Below are positions 49,198 through 62,970 of a stretch of DNA of 64,000 nucleotides, piece by piece. Each line of letters opens with the position of its first letter. Position 1 is the stretch's first letter. A program made the translations under genes and the position numbers. Source of the stretch: Brevipalpus yothersi (taxonomy: Eukaryota > Arthropoda > Arachnida > Trombidiformes > Tenuipalpidae); the NCBI GenBank assembly GCA_003956705.1, contig QZCP01000009.1, positions 87,744-151,743 on the forward strand, written 5' to 3'. The notes under the pieces are model-generated. The model was not told the DNA's origin. It did not search any database and saw only the letters and a list, made by a program, of their open reading frames with translations.

Positions 49198-51789
49198 CCA
49201 TCAAAACTTCTTGGTCTTTTTATCTGGCTAAACAGTTATTCAGATATACGACTCTTGATGAATTGTAAGAGTAAGATGAATGGACTTGAATCGACAGTTC
49301 CAACACGAAACCTAAGAGAGATCTGTTTGTAGGGTTTTGTGTTGGAGTTTTTTTTCCATATAGTGAATATTCGACTGATTTCAGGGGTTGAAGATTCATG
49401 AATGATTGTCCTTCATAATATAATAGGTGATTATTTATTGGTCATTTTCTTTTTCAATTTCAGGGAGGCATCTTATCGGCTTTTTCTCTTTTTCACTCCA
49501 ATACTTCATAAATAATTGATGCATTTATGCCTAGCCTAAATCAAGATTTGCATAGATACTCGATTTAGAGAGAATTAAAAGTATATCATGTGCCATTATC
49601 AGTGAAAATGTGCCCCAAATATGCGAAAGAGGCACTAAAATTGTGGCACGAAAAGGCAAAAATTTGAAGAATGAAAAAGAATCAGCAGATTTTAAATGCA
49701 AACTTTGAAAGGCACACCAATCAAGGAACGTTAGAAACTTTTCAACTCTTGTCAAGATTGCTCAAAGAATACCAAGACTGGAATCTATCCCTAGGATGAG
49801 TAATAGAATTTGGAACCCAGAGAAGACGAATTCTGTCCACTAATCGCTCCAAAAAACTAGCTTGTAAGTCTATTAAATACTACTGTTCATCTCAAGTAGA
49901 AGTTAATGGTAAAATATTCTAATGAAACACTTTTGATTCATTGAACACTATGTCGTTTTCAATTTTCAAGAAATTTTTACACCATTATCAGTTTGTCATG
50001 AATACTCTCGAATTCGCCCCTCAAAGTTTTGATTTGGACCTTCCTGACATGAGGCTCACTGAATTTATGGCTTTGATATCCTAAAAAACAAAATATCAGT
50101 CATGTACAACATCCACTATCTGATCGCTCAGCTCAATGAATAATACGATCCAATATTCATTCATGGTTCTGTAACCGAAAACTTTTTCAATCTTATCTCC
50201 TGCTTTTCTCTCTCACTCAATACATGAACACTACCGATTCAACTATTTCATGTCGAAAAAGAGTGTCTCAAATGGAAGATAAAAGTTCATTTCAACATTA
50301 CAGATTGGAGAGAAAAAAACGAGACTCAGATCCAAAAAAATTTATCCGGTTTTTTCCAACCTTGTCTCAATTCACCTTGAGAAGTTGAAAAATTTTTTAT
50401 TCATAAATCATGTTCATGAAAATTTAAAATGCATGCAAAATAGGTGGTTTACCGCTATTCATTATATTCTTACTGATTCTGTTTACCGGTAAGTAAGCAA
50501 TTTTGGGTTGGAAAAGCATACAAAAATTGGAAAGCCGACATCATGATGATGCATTGAACATCTCATGAAGAATGTGTATTGACTAGAGAATACCGATAAA
50601 TTCCAATACACCTTACAATTATGGCCAATATTTGCGCATTTTACCCGAAAACTACTGTAAAAGTGGCCTCTGTATTTCGATTTACTATGGCTTGTTGACC
50701 GGCAGCTAATAACAATGCAAAAAAGTTTTGGCCTGTATAATATGCGCTATTCCCACTATTATTATTACTTTTATTATTATCTTCATGCGTTTCAATCTAT
50801 ATATCCTCTGGATTGGTAGGTATTAAAAAATTGATAGCATAAATTTGCGCAAAAATAATGCATCGAGAAGAGGATCAGCTCCAAAATGATTAATTATCTG
50901 TCTGGAGAATTGGATTTTGATCAGTTAAGCTGTCAAGAGATGAGAAAGCGAGTCTTCAGTACTTGATTTTTGGCATGTTAGCATGTGTACAAAGTGATGA
51001 AGAGAGACTGTAGAAAGGGAGAGAAAGAAAAGAGAAGAGATTTTCATGATCAAAAATTGGATGAAATGAAAAGAAGAAAAGATAAAAATTCCAATGGGTC
51101 ATCTCTTGTTATTGATTTGAATTATGAAGTAATAGTAATCAAAAATTGTAAACAAGTTATTTGGGGCTATCACGGCCATTTGTTGACCAGAACTGATTGA
51201 TGAAAACTTTCAATTCACCATTCTTATCATGTAAATACTTCATGAACTGAATTATTGATGATGATGAGAGTAAAGTATCACATTGCCAACTGATGATGAT
51301 TAGTTTAGTCTGACCCTTCTGGGGATTCTCGAATCGAAGTAAGAGAAATAAGAAAAACTAGAACATTTTCACGGAACTTTCCAAGGGTGGGAAAGGAACA
51401 ATTTTTCCCAACAAATCGTATTCAAGTTGAACAATTTCATTTGAATAGGATTTTTATTTTTATTATTATTTGCCCATCTTACACATGCAAATGTAGCCCT
51501 GGGAGAAGAGCTTGAAGGGTTCGTGGTCAAGGTATCAAGCGTGTGGTCACTCGCTAAGTGTTCATGATACTATTATATTATATATTATTTTATTATTATC
51601 GTTTATTATTGCAAGCTGACTCTCAATTTTCAGTCATACCGTTATATTATCGCTATCGGCTGCAAGTAAATTAGAACGCAATGTGAGAAGAAAAATATTC
51701 ATTTCATTACATGATGATGAGCTAAAAATTTTCCCCTTCTTTTGCCTTCTCACATGCTCTTGAGATTAGAAAGGAAAAGAATTACTTAC

Positions 51790-52089
51790 CCAGGACACTG
51801 GTATATATATAAATGATCACTTTCAAAGCTTATTGAATGATGCCACACGACTTGAGCATTAAAAATCTGAATATTGCTTCGATGGTGCCCAAGACGTGCT
51901 TCCGAATTACGAATATCACACTCCGTTATCAAATCATCAACTTTTCGAAAGGCTAATATTTTTCCAATCCAATCACGGAATATCATGAACTCGAGTAAGG
52001 ATACAGTCGGAAGGTAGGAGGATTCCCAATCTTGACCAACCAAATGAACTGTTTCAATAAATAGCTTTCTCTCTCTCGCTCTTTCGAGA
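51790..52089 (-). CDS. Candidate exon of an unrecognised minus-strand gene
   Basis: On the minus strand a 300-base segment runs from an acceptor (ttatttcaacag, ending at 52090) to a consensus GTAAGT donor (from 51789). It stays open in phase 2 at both ends, encoding about 100 residues of ordinary, non-repetitive composition (for example SSYLPTVSLLEFMIFRDWIG and QIFNAQVVWHHSISFE). Upstream in the same frame there is no ATG before a stop, so it would have to be an internal exon. I do not recognise the protein and could not find its neighbouring exons. Chance cannot be excluded. Confidence 0.35.
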
Positions 52090-55000
52090 CTGTTGAAATA
52101 ATTTGTGGCTTTTATTATTAAATGAACAAGAAAAATTTTATTATAACAGTATTATATCACATGCCATCTCGTATACACAATGTGTGTGCATTTGAATATT
52201 AATTAATTCCGCTTACAGGCATCCTGCGAATGTGCTCAAATGGGACATACAGTACAAGTAAGCTTATATTCTGGCTGGGAGAGAGATAAAATATTTTCAC
52301 AAGACACGAAGAAGGTATGAAAATTAGTTTAAGATAGCAGTTAAGTTTCACTTGATTTGTTTATCGATAAAAAACATCCATTTTTTTAGAAAGAATATTT
52401 GCATCTATTGCATCACTTTCCACATGGTGCATATACACATTCTCATCTTCTTCCTCTTTGACCATCCATACATTCGAATGTAATCAATTGAAATGATCAT
52501 CATCAGCACATACATACACACAATTTTTTATCACCTTTCACTGGCCACCATCAAATAGTCCATCAAGATTCAAGTTAAAATTTTAAATATGCATGAACGC
52601 ATGTTGCCTGATGAAGTGATCCGAAAAAATTATTCACCATCACATCATCATCATTCGATATTATATTATAATATGGCCACCGAAAAATGAGAGAGAGATG
52701 AATTTTCATCATCAACCATGCGAACAATCGAACTGGATGAATTTTGAGCAGACCGAATGAGTGTTGAATGTTGAGCAAAAGATGATGATGAAAATAAAAA
52801 ATCGCTTAGTGAAAATGATTATGGAAATGATGATCATTTTCCAGAATGAATGTTCGATTATGGTGATGAACATTATAAAAAGTTCTGAATACTGGGTGCT
52901 GATGAGCTATTTTTATCATCTCTTTCTCTCTTTTTGGTGATACCGACGTTGTAAGGATGGATATTCTGTGTGTTGTTGTTATTACATACAGACAACGATG
53001 ACAATGATGATGATGTGGCTATAGGAATGAGAGAAGATTATTCGGTAAATCTTGGTTCTATCCAGCGAGGCCAGAAAAAAAAGCCATTTTCGGTCATCAT
53101 TGTTGAAATTATACGCTCTTTTCTCATCCAAACTGACTCGACAATGATCTGAATAATCATCATAAGAATAGAACGTGCTGGATAATGATTGTACACGAGT
53201 GGAACCGCCATTGGTTACATGCTGGATGTGGGATGATTTTTTTTTCGGCCGCTCAACGTTTACACTCATTCAAAACCCACTCAATTGTAGTAATAGCTAA
53301 CGAAATTCAGAGAGAAAGTTTCCATTCATAAAATATACAATTTCATTATTAAGTTTTTTTATTCGGTTTTTCGATTTACTCTGATTCAGATGCAACTGGA
53401 AAAAAAGAAGAGAGATTCAGGATCTCTGAAGTACATTTTCCCTAGATTTAGATTTCCATCATGAACAATCATGAGAAAAATTTTTCACATCAATGGGACT
53501 GTTAGTCAGCTGTAGTTATCTACAGGGATCATCTGATGCCGAAAATATTCAAATACTAAGCCTTTAAAAGTGTACCTGGAAATATATTAGGATGATCTTT
53601 GAGGAAAGAGAGAGAGAAAAAGAGATTATCGTTAATTCTAAAGTTAGAATGAAGAAGAGAATTGATGAAAACAAAAAACATCAACCAGCTCATTTGTATA
53701 TATTTGTGTATCAACGTTTATTGACACAAAAAGTTTATCCAAAAAATGAAAAGTGGCCTTAATTGAGTAGATAAAAGGCTTACCATACCAGAAAGTGGAG
53801 AGAAGATATCTTCAGTGGCCATCATCACTACTTGTAAATGGCCCAAGAAGAAGCAGCACAAAAAAGAGATGTGGCTCTAATTCAGGGAATCACTAAGAGT
53901 TACTCTTTCATCTTTCTCATCAAAAGTTCAGCAACAGATAGATATATAGAGAGAGAGGAAGAGAGGAGCCTCTTCTCTCATCACAGCCACTTCATCACTC
54001 AACGTTCATTATTTTCTCATTTCAATTGTTTTCCAGGGCTCTTTAGACCAGACTGCCCTAGGGTGTGTGTGTGTATGTGTATGTGTATGCATCAAGCATA
54101 ATTCAAGCGAAGTTATCTGAAGAATAAACTACCTTAATTTTTTGGCCAGCATAAATGGAAGGAGTAGCATTTTGGTGGATAGTGTGGAAGCCAATGTCCT
54201 TGGTGTACATGTCTTACCAATGGTGGTGGTGAGTAGAGTGAATAAAAAATGACTCAAAAAGAAATAAAAATCAAGAATGAGACAGTCTGAGAGAGAGAGA
54301 TAAATGATAATAATTAGTAAGAAAATTGCGTAATATTGACAACAACAATAACAATAACTTTTATTACTTGATGATTGTGGAACATTTTCCCTTTCATCTT
54401 CTTCTTTTGAGAAATTTTTTTCATCTTCTGTGTCCAAGTTTTTTCGCAGTAGTTTTTTTGAAGATGCATGATAGCAAAATGGAAGTAGAATTTAGCATGA
54501 GAAAATTACTATCTGGTCATCAGCATCGGAAAACTGAATTGGATTGGGAACTGAAATGCAAAACATTTAGCCATCAATGTTTAGATAATTTTTCGAGGAA
54601 ACTCATCTATTTGCCAAGTTGTTGAAACTGTTTCCACTTTTGAAAAGTGAAAGTGATTGCTAACAAAAATATTTACCATGTTCTGAAAGATTTCCCATCA
54701 ATTTCTGATCATTGCTCTGATCCAAGAGAGAGAGAGAGAAAGTTTTGGAAAATTCTTTCTCATGAAGTGTTTTGGGAGCTTAAAATCGAAATAGCATGCA
54801 ATATTGCTGATTCGTTGAATGCTGTGATTATGGTCACTAAGTGTTTGAGAAAAGTTAATCTGTTTTTTTGAAATTGTCAAAATTAGTGTTTCCGAATTGT
54901 ATGTGTTCGATCTGAGCAAGGACAACAGCTATTCTTGAATTAAATTGTTCGGTTTTCGCACGCTAAAAAGCGACTACAAGTGAAAGCTTCATGCCGATAA

Positions 55001-57370
55001 ATTGCTTCTCAATTAATGAACGAATGAATGAATGAATGGTGGTGGTTAGTTAGTTGAGCAAGAACAGTTAATTTAGTTTTAATGAAAAAGTATTCTTTGA
55101 AGAGAATAGAGTAGAAAATTTTCTTTCACTAATTGAAGACCTCAAATTCAATGGCAAACACTAAGAATCGAATTGACACTTCATTTTGGATAGAAGAATC
55201 TATCTGTCTTCAAGTTTAGTATTTTCAAAAAAGTGAGCATACAAGCCTTTTTGAAATGATAATATCATATCATGTATAATCAAAACACGTTTACTTTACT
55301 CAACCATGGTCGAAATTTATGAATCGACTGTATCACGCAAAGTTTGTGTCCAATTTTCACAATCTTTTCGGTGAAAAAAACATTATAACGTTGTTTTTAT
55401 TTTCATAATGATGATCATACCCACATCATATACACGAAGTCAACGTTTTTTTCTTCTATCCATCTCTCATGTTCCCACTCTTAACACTATCGTTCAGGCC
55501 ACTTTTCTGTCAACAGGTTGTTCACATACACATACGGTACCTGAAAGTTCTGATAATGCAGATTCTCTTCCTCTTATTCACATCTACCTGTACATTCACG
55601 TTCACATTGGATTTGCTGTGTAACATTAACGTTAACGTTATACACCCATCCATTAGATCGATTCACTGATCCATGATGTCAAGTAGTACTAGATTGTGAA
55701 AAGATGGGCTCGTTGTTCTTGGCTTCAATTTTCCATACCCCAAAGTCACTTATTAGAGTCGCTGATTTTTCGGTTTGGTGTTCATAATTCAGGTGTAATG
55801 ATGAATACACAGTGGAACCAGTCAACACCCTAAATTTGAATGAAGAAATTTCTATACACACATTTCCAAGATATGTACTGTGTATGTGTGTATTCTTCAG
55901 GTGGAAGGCTACTTGGAGGGTATTGCTGTAACTTTCTCCCGTTAAATTGACTAATTTTCATGCTCATTTTCTTCATCAAAATTTGTCATGTTGAAAATTA
56001 CCATCATCTATCCATGTCTATTCTTTGCTCTCTCTCTCTCTCTATAAGCGGCCTCTTCTCATGATGATTCATTTCCACTATCTCATTAATCTTTGGTCTC
56101 CTCTCTGTAGATACACTTTCTCAACTCTAACCATCTCATAATCATTACACCTTGTAATGATTGTAAGATGCAAAAAAAATTTCATTGCCAAACGATCAAC
56201 TTGTTCTCATACGCATCTTGAGATAACATTTTATCGGTATGTAGAAATATCAGATCAGATCAGATTTTGCTTATTATTGCACACAGTGTTTTTTCTTATT
56301 GGCTATCGTTTTTCATTTTCCACCAACAAGTACAGATCGGATTAGAGTTACAATTTGAAATCTAAAGTTTGTGATTATATTGCTATCTCTTATTTTTTCT
56401 TCCAACACTCATTGGTCTAACATACCATCTTGAATGTCTGAATCAGCATCTGAAATTGATTTACTCGTGCTCAAAGTGATGATTTTGTCTGTTCTTGATG
56501 ATAATAATAACATCCGTAATATAGTTCGATTGGCTGGATTGAATAGTGTGTGAACGAGATAAGATCAGCCTATCATACAGATGATTAGGATTTTGTTCGA
56601 AGTGAGAGAGCGAGAATGTGAATCGTTTGATGATTGGTTAATATTAACGTTAAGGGTTTTTGATGATATCGTTCTGATACACACCGATGCAAACTAAGTT
56701 TCGATAAGTGATGCCACTTTTTCCTTGCCCCACTGATTTTGGTAAGAATTGTACATGTTCCCCAGACGATGATGTCGAATCAAAAGTGAAAAAAATGATA
56801 AATTCGTTGGATTGCGAAAGTATATGAACGAAGTAATCAATGGTTGAAAAAATATATACCTCCGAAATGGTTGAAAGAATTCATATCATATTCATACGCC
56901 ACTAAATACAGTTCTCCAACGAAAATGAATGAGCTACACGATCGTAGACGAATCATCTCGATTAGATGGTCCCAGAACCATGCTTAACCTTAATACTCAG
57001 ATGATAATGATGATCACAATTCGAAGAGAGAGAGAGAGAGAGAAAAGGGGAGATAGTGGGTGATGATGGGGAAGTTAGTGAAGAATAGTCCAAACAAACC
57101 GGGTAATCTTGGGTACATGGAATAGACATATATTTATAGTTATCATCATTATGAACATTTCATTCGGAATAGTCCAATGATCATCAGAACATTTGAAAGA
57201 TTGAGTGAGTGAGAAAGAGAGAGAGAGAGAGAGCTTCCTTGTTTTTGTCAACCTTTTCTCTCTCTCTTATGTCCTTTTCTTTTTGCTTTGCTCTCTCGTT
57301 TATTATTCCAGCTCACCTCTTCTCCTGTCCCCTGTCATTCATGTTGATATTCAAGCTCTCTTTTTTTTCG

Positions 57371-57372
<2 letters not shown>

Positions 57373-57407
<35 letters not shown>
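57373..57407. repeat. (CT)n microsatellite in a pyrimidine-rich belt
   Basis: CT array within about 0.9 kb of strongly pyrimidine-biased sequence on the plus strand. Confidence 0.9.
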
Positions 57408-57414
<7 letters not shown>

Positions 57415-58836
57415 CTCATGTATCAGGGTAGAATAAAAAACATAAAAAACATGAATGAAAGATTATGCTCTCTCTCTTTCCCTTCTCTCTCTCACCCATT
57501 ATTCTCACTTTCTCTTTCTCTTTCTCTTTCTCTTTCTCTTTCTCTCTCCCTCTCTATCTATCTCACCGTTTCTCACTCCTATTCTATCCGTTCTGAGAGA
57601 GTGCATATTTGTTTTGTTCGACGATTATCATGCATTTTGTCGACTGATCTACTTGTAGGCGAATGTGTGTGTTTCTCAGTGAACGAAATAGTTGAAATTT
57701 TTTTCTTCATCATTTTTGCTATCGAAAAACAATTGTTTTTGTTTCACCAGTAAACTGAGCCCCAATCTCGTCAATTTTATCCAGAGAAGTTCTCTCTCAC
57801 ATACACACACAGTGAGAAAGAGTGTGTTTCAACTCGAGTATAAATATTTTTACATAAATTTGAGCTCCTGTTTTCGCTCCATTCCTTCTTCCACTTCTTC
57901 TCGTTTTGCATCTTCCTCTTGCCATCCAGAATTCTGTTTTCTCTCTCTCTCTCTCACTCTCTGCTCTACATCGAATGTTGGCCTCCGAAATTTGCTTCCT
58001 GGAATAGAAAATTTTAACTTCTGCGACCTCAAGTTACCCTCTCATCTTCCTCCTCCTCCACCTCCTCCTCTTCTTCCCTTGTTTTCGCCCATCATCTTAT
58101 CCATTCATCATCAATTCTATTCATTTGTAGATCCTCTTTTACTCTGGTAATCTGGTTCTCTCATTTGAATCCAAACCGTTTTCTTCAAGTACTCAAAGAG
58201 AGAGAGGACTCACCAAAGAGATCGAGAGAGAGAGAAAGAGAGAGAGACTCTCCAGAGAGAGAGAGAATGTTTCTCTCATGTTGAGTGCTATAAGTTCTTT
58301 CTCCCTTAACTCCCACAATTCAGACTCTCATTCATATACTCGGTGTGATGTCTCAGTGACTATTCCTATGTGAGAGAAGTGAATCCAATTTTCTTCTCCT
58401 CTTCTCTGGGTATACACTATGGAGAGATGGTTACTCTTCGAATTCATCGCTCTCCACCACAGTTTACCGCTATTCACATAGAGAGAAAGAAAGAGAAAGA
58501 GAGCAGGAAAGCTCTTTCCCTATGGATGTCATGGTAACCTCAGCATCTTTCCTCCATCTCTCGCTCTCTCTCTCCCTCTCACTCTCTGTGTCTGGTGAAT
58601 GGTTCAGGATGATCTGAAATATCAATGTGTTCATCATCATCAACCTCGCCTCGATTGTCAATTTAATTTTCGATTCCAAGCGAGAGCAAAAGATTGTGTA
58701 AAAGTGATTTTTGTAATTCCCTTTGGATTTTTATCATTCACTTTGTATACGATTAATCTTGATCATTTTGTAGTGATTGTGGTGTGTCTGTGAATATTCG
58801 ATTTTTTTCCCTCGATTTTGCCTGATTGAACAAATC

Positions 58837-59665
58837 ATGATGATTGATCAACAACAACAACAGCAACAACCTCTAATCACACCGTGTTCTAGTACCAGTA
58901 TTAATTTGAATGGTTCAAATGGTAATTCAATATCGACTACGGTTGATTGTGGACCAAAGACAAATGTTCGTGATAATAATAATTTATCTGGTAAAATATT
59001 GCAAAAAAGTGCCTCATTTACGGAAGATGATCTAGTGAAAGAATATGATGATTATATAAAAAATTATCGATATCGTAATCAAAATCAACCAAAATCAGCC
59101 ACAATATCACCACTTGATTCACCAACCAGTCCACCTCCAGCTCCATCAGATCCATTAAGTCAACATGAAATGAATCGAATATTATCAGATCATGATCATT
59201 TTCATAATGATATTGATTATGATGAAGAGAACACTTATGCTTCCCTACCTATTTCAACTTCCATTTCATCATTCAATTCTTCGTCTTCTTCTTCCCGTAA
59301 AACAAATGATCTGGTATCTTCATCAAATGCTTCAGCATCTTCTTCTTATCTGGATCGTATTCATCATCATTCACACTACCAACATCAACATCAATACAAT
59401 CATCTTCACCATGTGCGCAATCAAAGCCTTTCCGGTCGATCTTCGACTTCATCACTTGCCTCCTCGCCTAGTAGTAGCATTAATTCATCATTACGTAATA
59501 GTAGCCAAATATCAGCACTTCCCACTCTGCCAACATGGGATTCATCATCAGAATGGATATTGCAATTTGATCAGATGCTTAAGCTGAGAGGTTCAAGTTC
59601 CATGGCACGTCAATGCAATTGCATTTGTCGTCGAAAAAGTTCACTTCCTCATACACCTGATAGAG
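58837..59665 (+). CDS. First coding exon of a Ser/Gln/His-rich protein, 3'-partial
   Basis: ATG at 58837 opens 276 codons plus one base, ending at a GTAAGC donor (59666), phase 1. The protein is not recognised. It begins with a polyglutamine run (residues 5-11). A segment KSASFTEDDLVKEYDDYIKN follows and may be a conserved helix. Then come a Pro/Ser stretch (LDSPTSPPPAPSDP), Ser-rich tracts and a His/Gln/Tyr-rich run near residues 181-200. The end is better ordered: LPTWDSSSEWILQFDQMLKL, then a Cys cluster (CNCIC), then RRKSSLP, which fits the R-x-x-S-x-P pattern bound by 14-3-3 proteins when phosphorylated. A mostly disordered N-terminus of a cytoplasmic scaffold or signalling protein is a reasonable inference. 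The next exon is not in the following 4.3 kb, so a long intron continues past the window. Confidence 0.7.
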
Positions 59666-62600
59666 GTAAGCTTGACCAATAATAATAATAATAATTTTTT
59701 CTATTTTTTATTCTGATTGATTGATCAGAGTGTGTATGTGTATTTATTTTATCCATTTAACTTGTTCATTTACCTTCCATTCTGATTTTCTCCACTTTTT
59801 ATGTGGCCATACACATGATTTGAGCTATTTTGAACGCGAATTGTTCAATCAATTGATTCACTATTCGACCATATACACAACTGATTTGATGATGAACTTG
59901 ATGATGATACAAAAATGATTATAATGATGATGACAACATTCCCCGTTCATTCTATGTTTTTGATCGACGAATACGTTCTCATTGATTCATTGACTTATGA
60001 CAAGCTTTCACATTTCTTCAAGTCTTTCCTCTTCCTACTTCTCTATCTTCCTTCCATCTACACATTCCGATTCTATTCATTCCGATCCATTATATATTAT
60101 ACATTATTCTCTTTTCCTCCAAAATCCATCAAGCACTCACCAATATGTGCCTCTTTCTCACTTGATTATGAACATATACACTGAGAACATGAAAAATTTG
60201 TGTTCAACCAGCAATAGTAACGCACACACAAAAATAATCATGTACAATACTATTTTCGAATGCCTTTACACAGTTACTATTCTTGAAAGCAGATCGATTT
60301 GTTGAGTGAGAAAATTGAACCAAGAGGTCGGAAGCGGCAAAGTTTCCTCTCTCTTTCTTTTTTCAATTAACGGTATATGTACTCGAAATTCTAATTGTAA
60401 TCATCATCTCTCAATGGAAAAGAACAGTATGTTGGCCATTCTTCAATCATGCGATGAATAGAGAATATATATCTATCTATCTACAATCTCAAGGAGAAAA
60501 CTGCCTTTCACATATGTGTATTGCATTGGTTGGCTTTTTTTATTGTTGCTCAAAAAAAGGTTCGCTAATGAAAATTAGATGGATGTAAGTTAGATAAATC
60601 AAGAGTAAAGAAAAGCTTCCTATTTGTGTGTGGCTGGCCAAGCCTTTTTGTTAACAGTATGAGAAAGTGAAGAGAGAAAGTGAATGATTTCATATTCTCA
60701 TCATCAATGGCTAGCAAATTGAATTAAGCTCTGTTGTGTATTGTCTAATGACACACTATTATTATTGCATGGAGAGAGAGAGAGAGAGAGAAAGAAGTTT
60801 TCTTGAGGATGGAATAGCAAGAAGTAATATGAAAGGAAAAAAGAAAAGAAAAATTTTTTCCAATCAAATATGATGATGATTGAGAATATCTATCTTTGGT
60901 TGAGCTTCAGATGTGTCTGTATTATTTCATCCAAACTTTGAGGACTTCCTTTAATTTACTCATTTCTTTTTATTCTTCTTTTTGCTACTTGTTGCTGCCT
61001 TTCCTTTTCTAAAATTAATGAAGAAAGAAAGGAAGAAAGAAAGAGAGAGAGAGTGAGAAACTTTCCCTCTTCGACAGATCATAATTGAAGAACATGTAGA
61101 CGATTAATTCAATTGCTATGACTTATGTGCTATTTATTTGAATACATCTCGTTTGCATAGCTAGGCTAATGCTTAGGTGTTTTGCATGCATAAGAAGGAT
61201 TAGGAGAGAGGTTTTCTCTCTCTCTCTCTCTCTCCTTTTCTCTCGATTTATCATTTACTCTCACTTTTATGTTAGAATCAAATCAACGGGTTAATGTGCT
61301 GAAAATGTGTTTAAATGGTTGATCTCTCTCTCTTTCTCTTACTTGAATTGGCCTTCTCTCTCACTCACTTTCTTATAGCTCCAACTTTAGCGTGTCCTCA
61401 ATCACCATATTAAATAGAGGGAGAGAGAGAGCCCTGTTTTGCATGATCCAGTAGAGATGAAACAAAATTTAGGCACCAAAAAAGAAGAACACTGATTCTT
61501 TTCATCTCTCTCTTTCATAAGATTAGGCCAATCCACTTGATTTGGAAGAATCGAAAGGGTCATTTGAGCATCATTCATACGGCTTAGAAGCTTTATTCTC
61601 GCCTACGATCATGCCAACATAATCATTTCAATTGGAAACAGTCATCCATGATTGTGGTCTCATGAGTGTATGTGTGTGTTTGTGTGGTTGAGGTATACTG
61701 ATTCCAATGAATTTTTGTTGCTATTCAAGTTAAATTTTGTCTGCTTTCATCATGCTCATCACCACTCATTTGATCAAAATTCTGATCTGATTCATGCAAA
61801 CACATACAGTCTTCCTCTTGATGTATCCCACCTTATCGTACAGATGATACTTTTTTTTTATTTGCTCTCATTCATCAAATCGTATTGATCACTCTCTCCC
61901 TCTCTTTCCATTCTCTATTCCCTAGTATCATGATTTTGTTGTCTTTTAACATCAAATCTTATTGATTAGTGGAGCAATATATGTATATACATGTATATGT
62001 GTGTAACTTTAGCCGCCTTTTCTACTTGACAATCTGTCATCTTGATTAAGCACATCACCAAAGTGATACGATTTGTTGTGTTGCTATCGTTCACTTTACG
62101 GTACATTCATTTTCTTACCTAACAAATTCCAGGTAAAAATAAGAAGGAAGAAAATATATAGATTAGATAAAATGAATAAGAGAGAGAAAATATTTTTTCT
62201 TTCACCTTTTGCAGTATCGTTCATTTTTCCGGTGCAATGAGAAAAGAGAGGCATAAAAATGATTCTATCACAGATACCGAAAAAATACGATAAAGAATAA
62301 TGAGCAAAAAGAATAAATGAGCAGCAAAATGCTTGAAAATGTACATGTATATGCATATTGCGTGTGTGTGTATAGATGTGTCTATAAGCTTTGAGTGTTG
62401 GATTGTAGGAGGACAAAAAGTCATTTAGTGTAAGCAAAAAACAGTGGTTCAGATGAAAAGTTTTGGTAGAGAGCGAGAGGAACCCTAAATGTTTGGACCG
62501 GTTATTCCAGGACATTTTGAATATAAGCTCATTTGAATACCATGGTGGTGATTCCCATCTTCTATGCGAACATTTAAATCTGCTCATCTCTCAAGACAAT

Positions 62601-62946
62601 GGAGGGTCTATTTCGTCACAAGTCACAAGTCAAGAGTACATCTCATTCTAATCGAGTAGAATATGCATAATAATTATAATTACTGGTCTCGAATGTTAGA
62701 GGTTCCTCTTGGAAGAAGCATGAAGGGATTCATAGGATGAAAACTCACGTATTTATCTACACTGAAGGATGCAAAATTCTGGGAGAATAGAGAAAGAGAA
62801 AAAAATAGGAGGAAAGGGGAAAAAGGTGGAACGAAAGAGAAAAAATAAGTTAGTCATTATTTGATCAATTACTCATGCTATGTTTTTGTCAATTTTCTCT
62901 CTCTCTCTCTCTCTCTCTTCACTTGCTGTCTTTTTTATTCTATGAT

Positions 62947-62970
62947 GTATCAAGGTATCAAGGTATCAAG
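62947..62970. repeat. Three tandem copies of GTATCAAG
   Basis: Three exact 8-base units in a row, followed by a partial fourth. Confidence 0.95.

Noticed and set aside
52982..53269. 95-codon minus-strand frame starting MSVNVERPKKK
   Set aside because: It ends in a low-complexity Ile/Ser/His run. Its possible donor is phase 1, which does not fit the candidate phase-2 exon at 51790-52089.
57205..58150. Long plus-strand frames rich in Ser, Leu and Phe
   Set aside because: They reflect the pyrimidine-rich belt; several frames are open at once and no domain or codon bias is visible.
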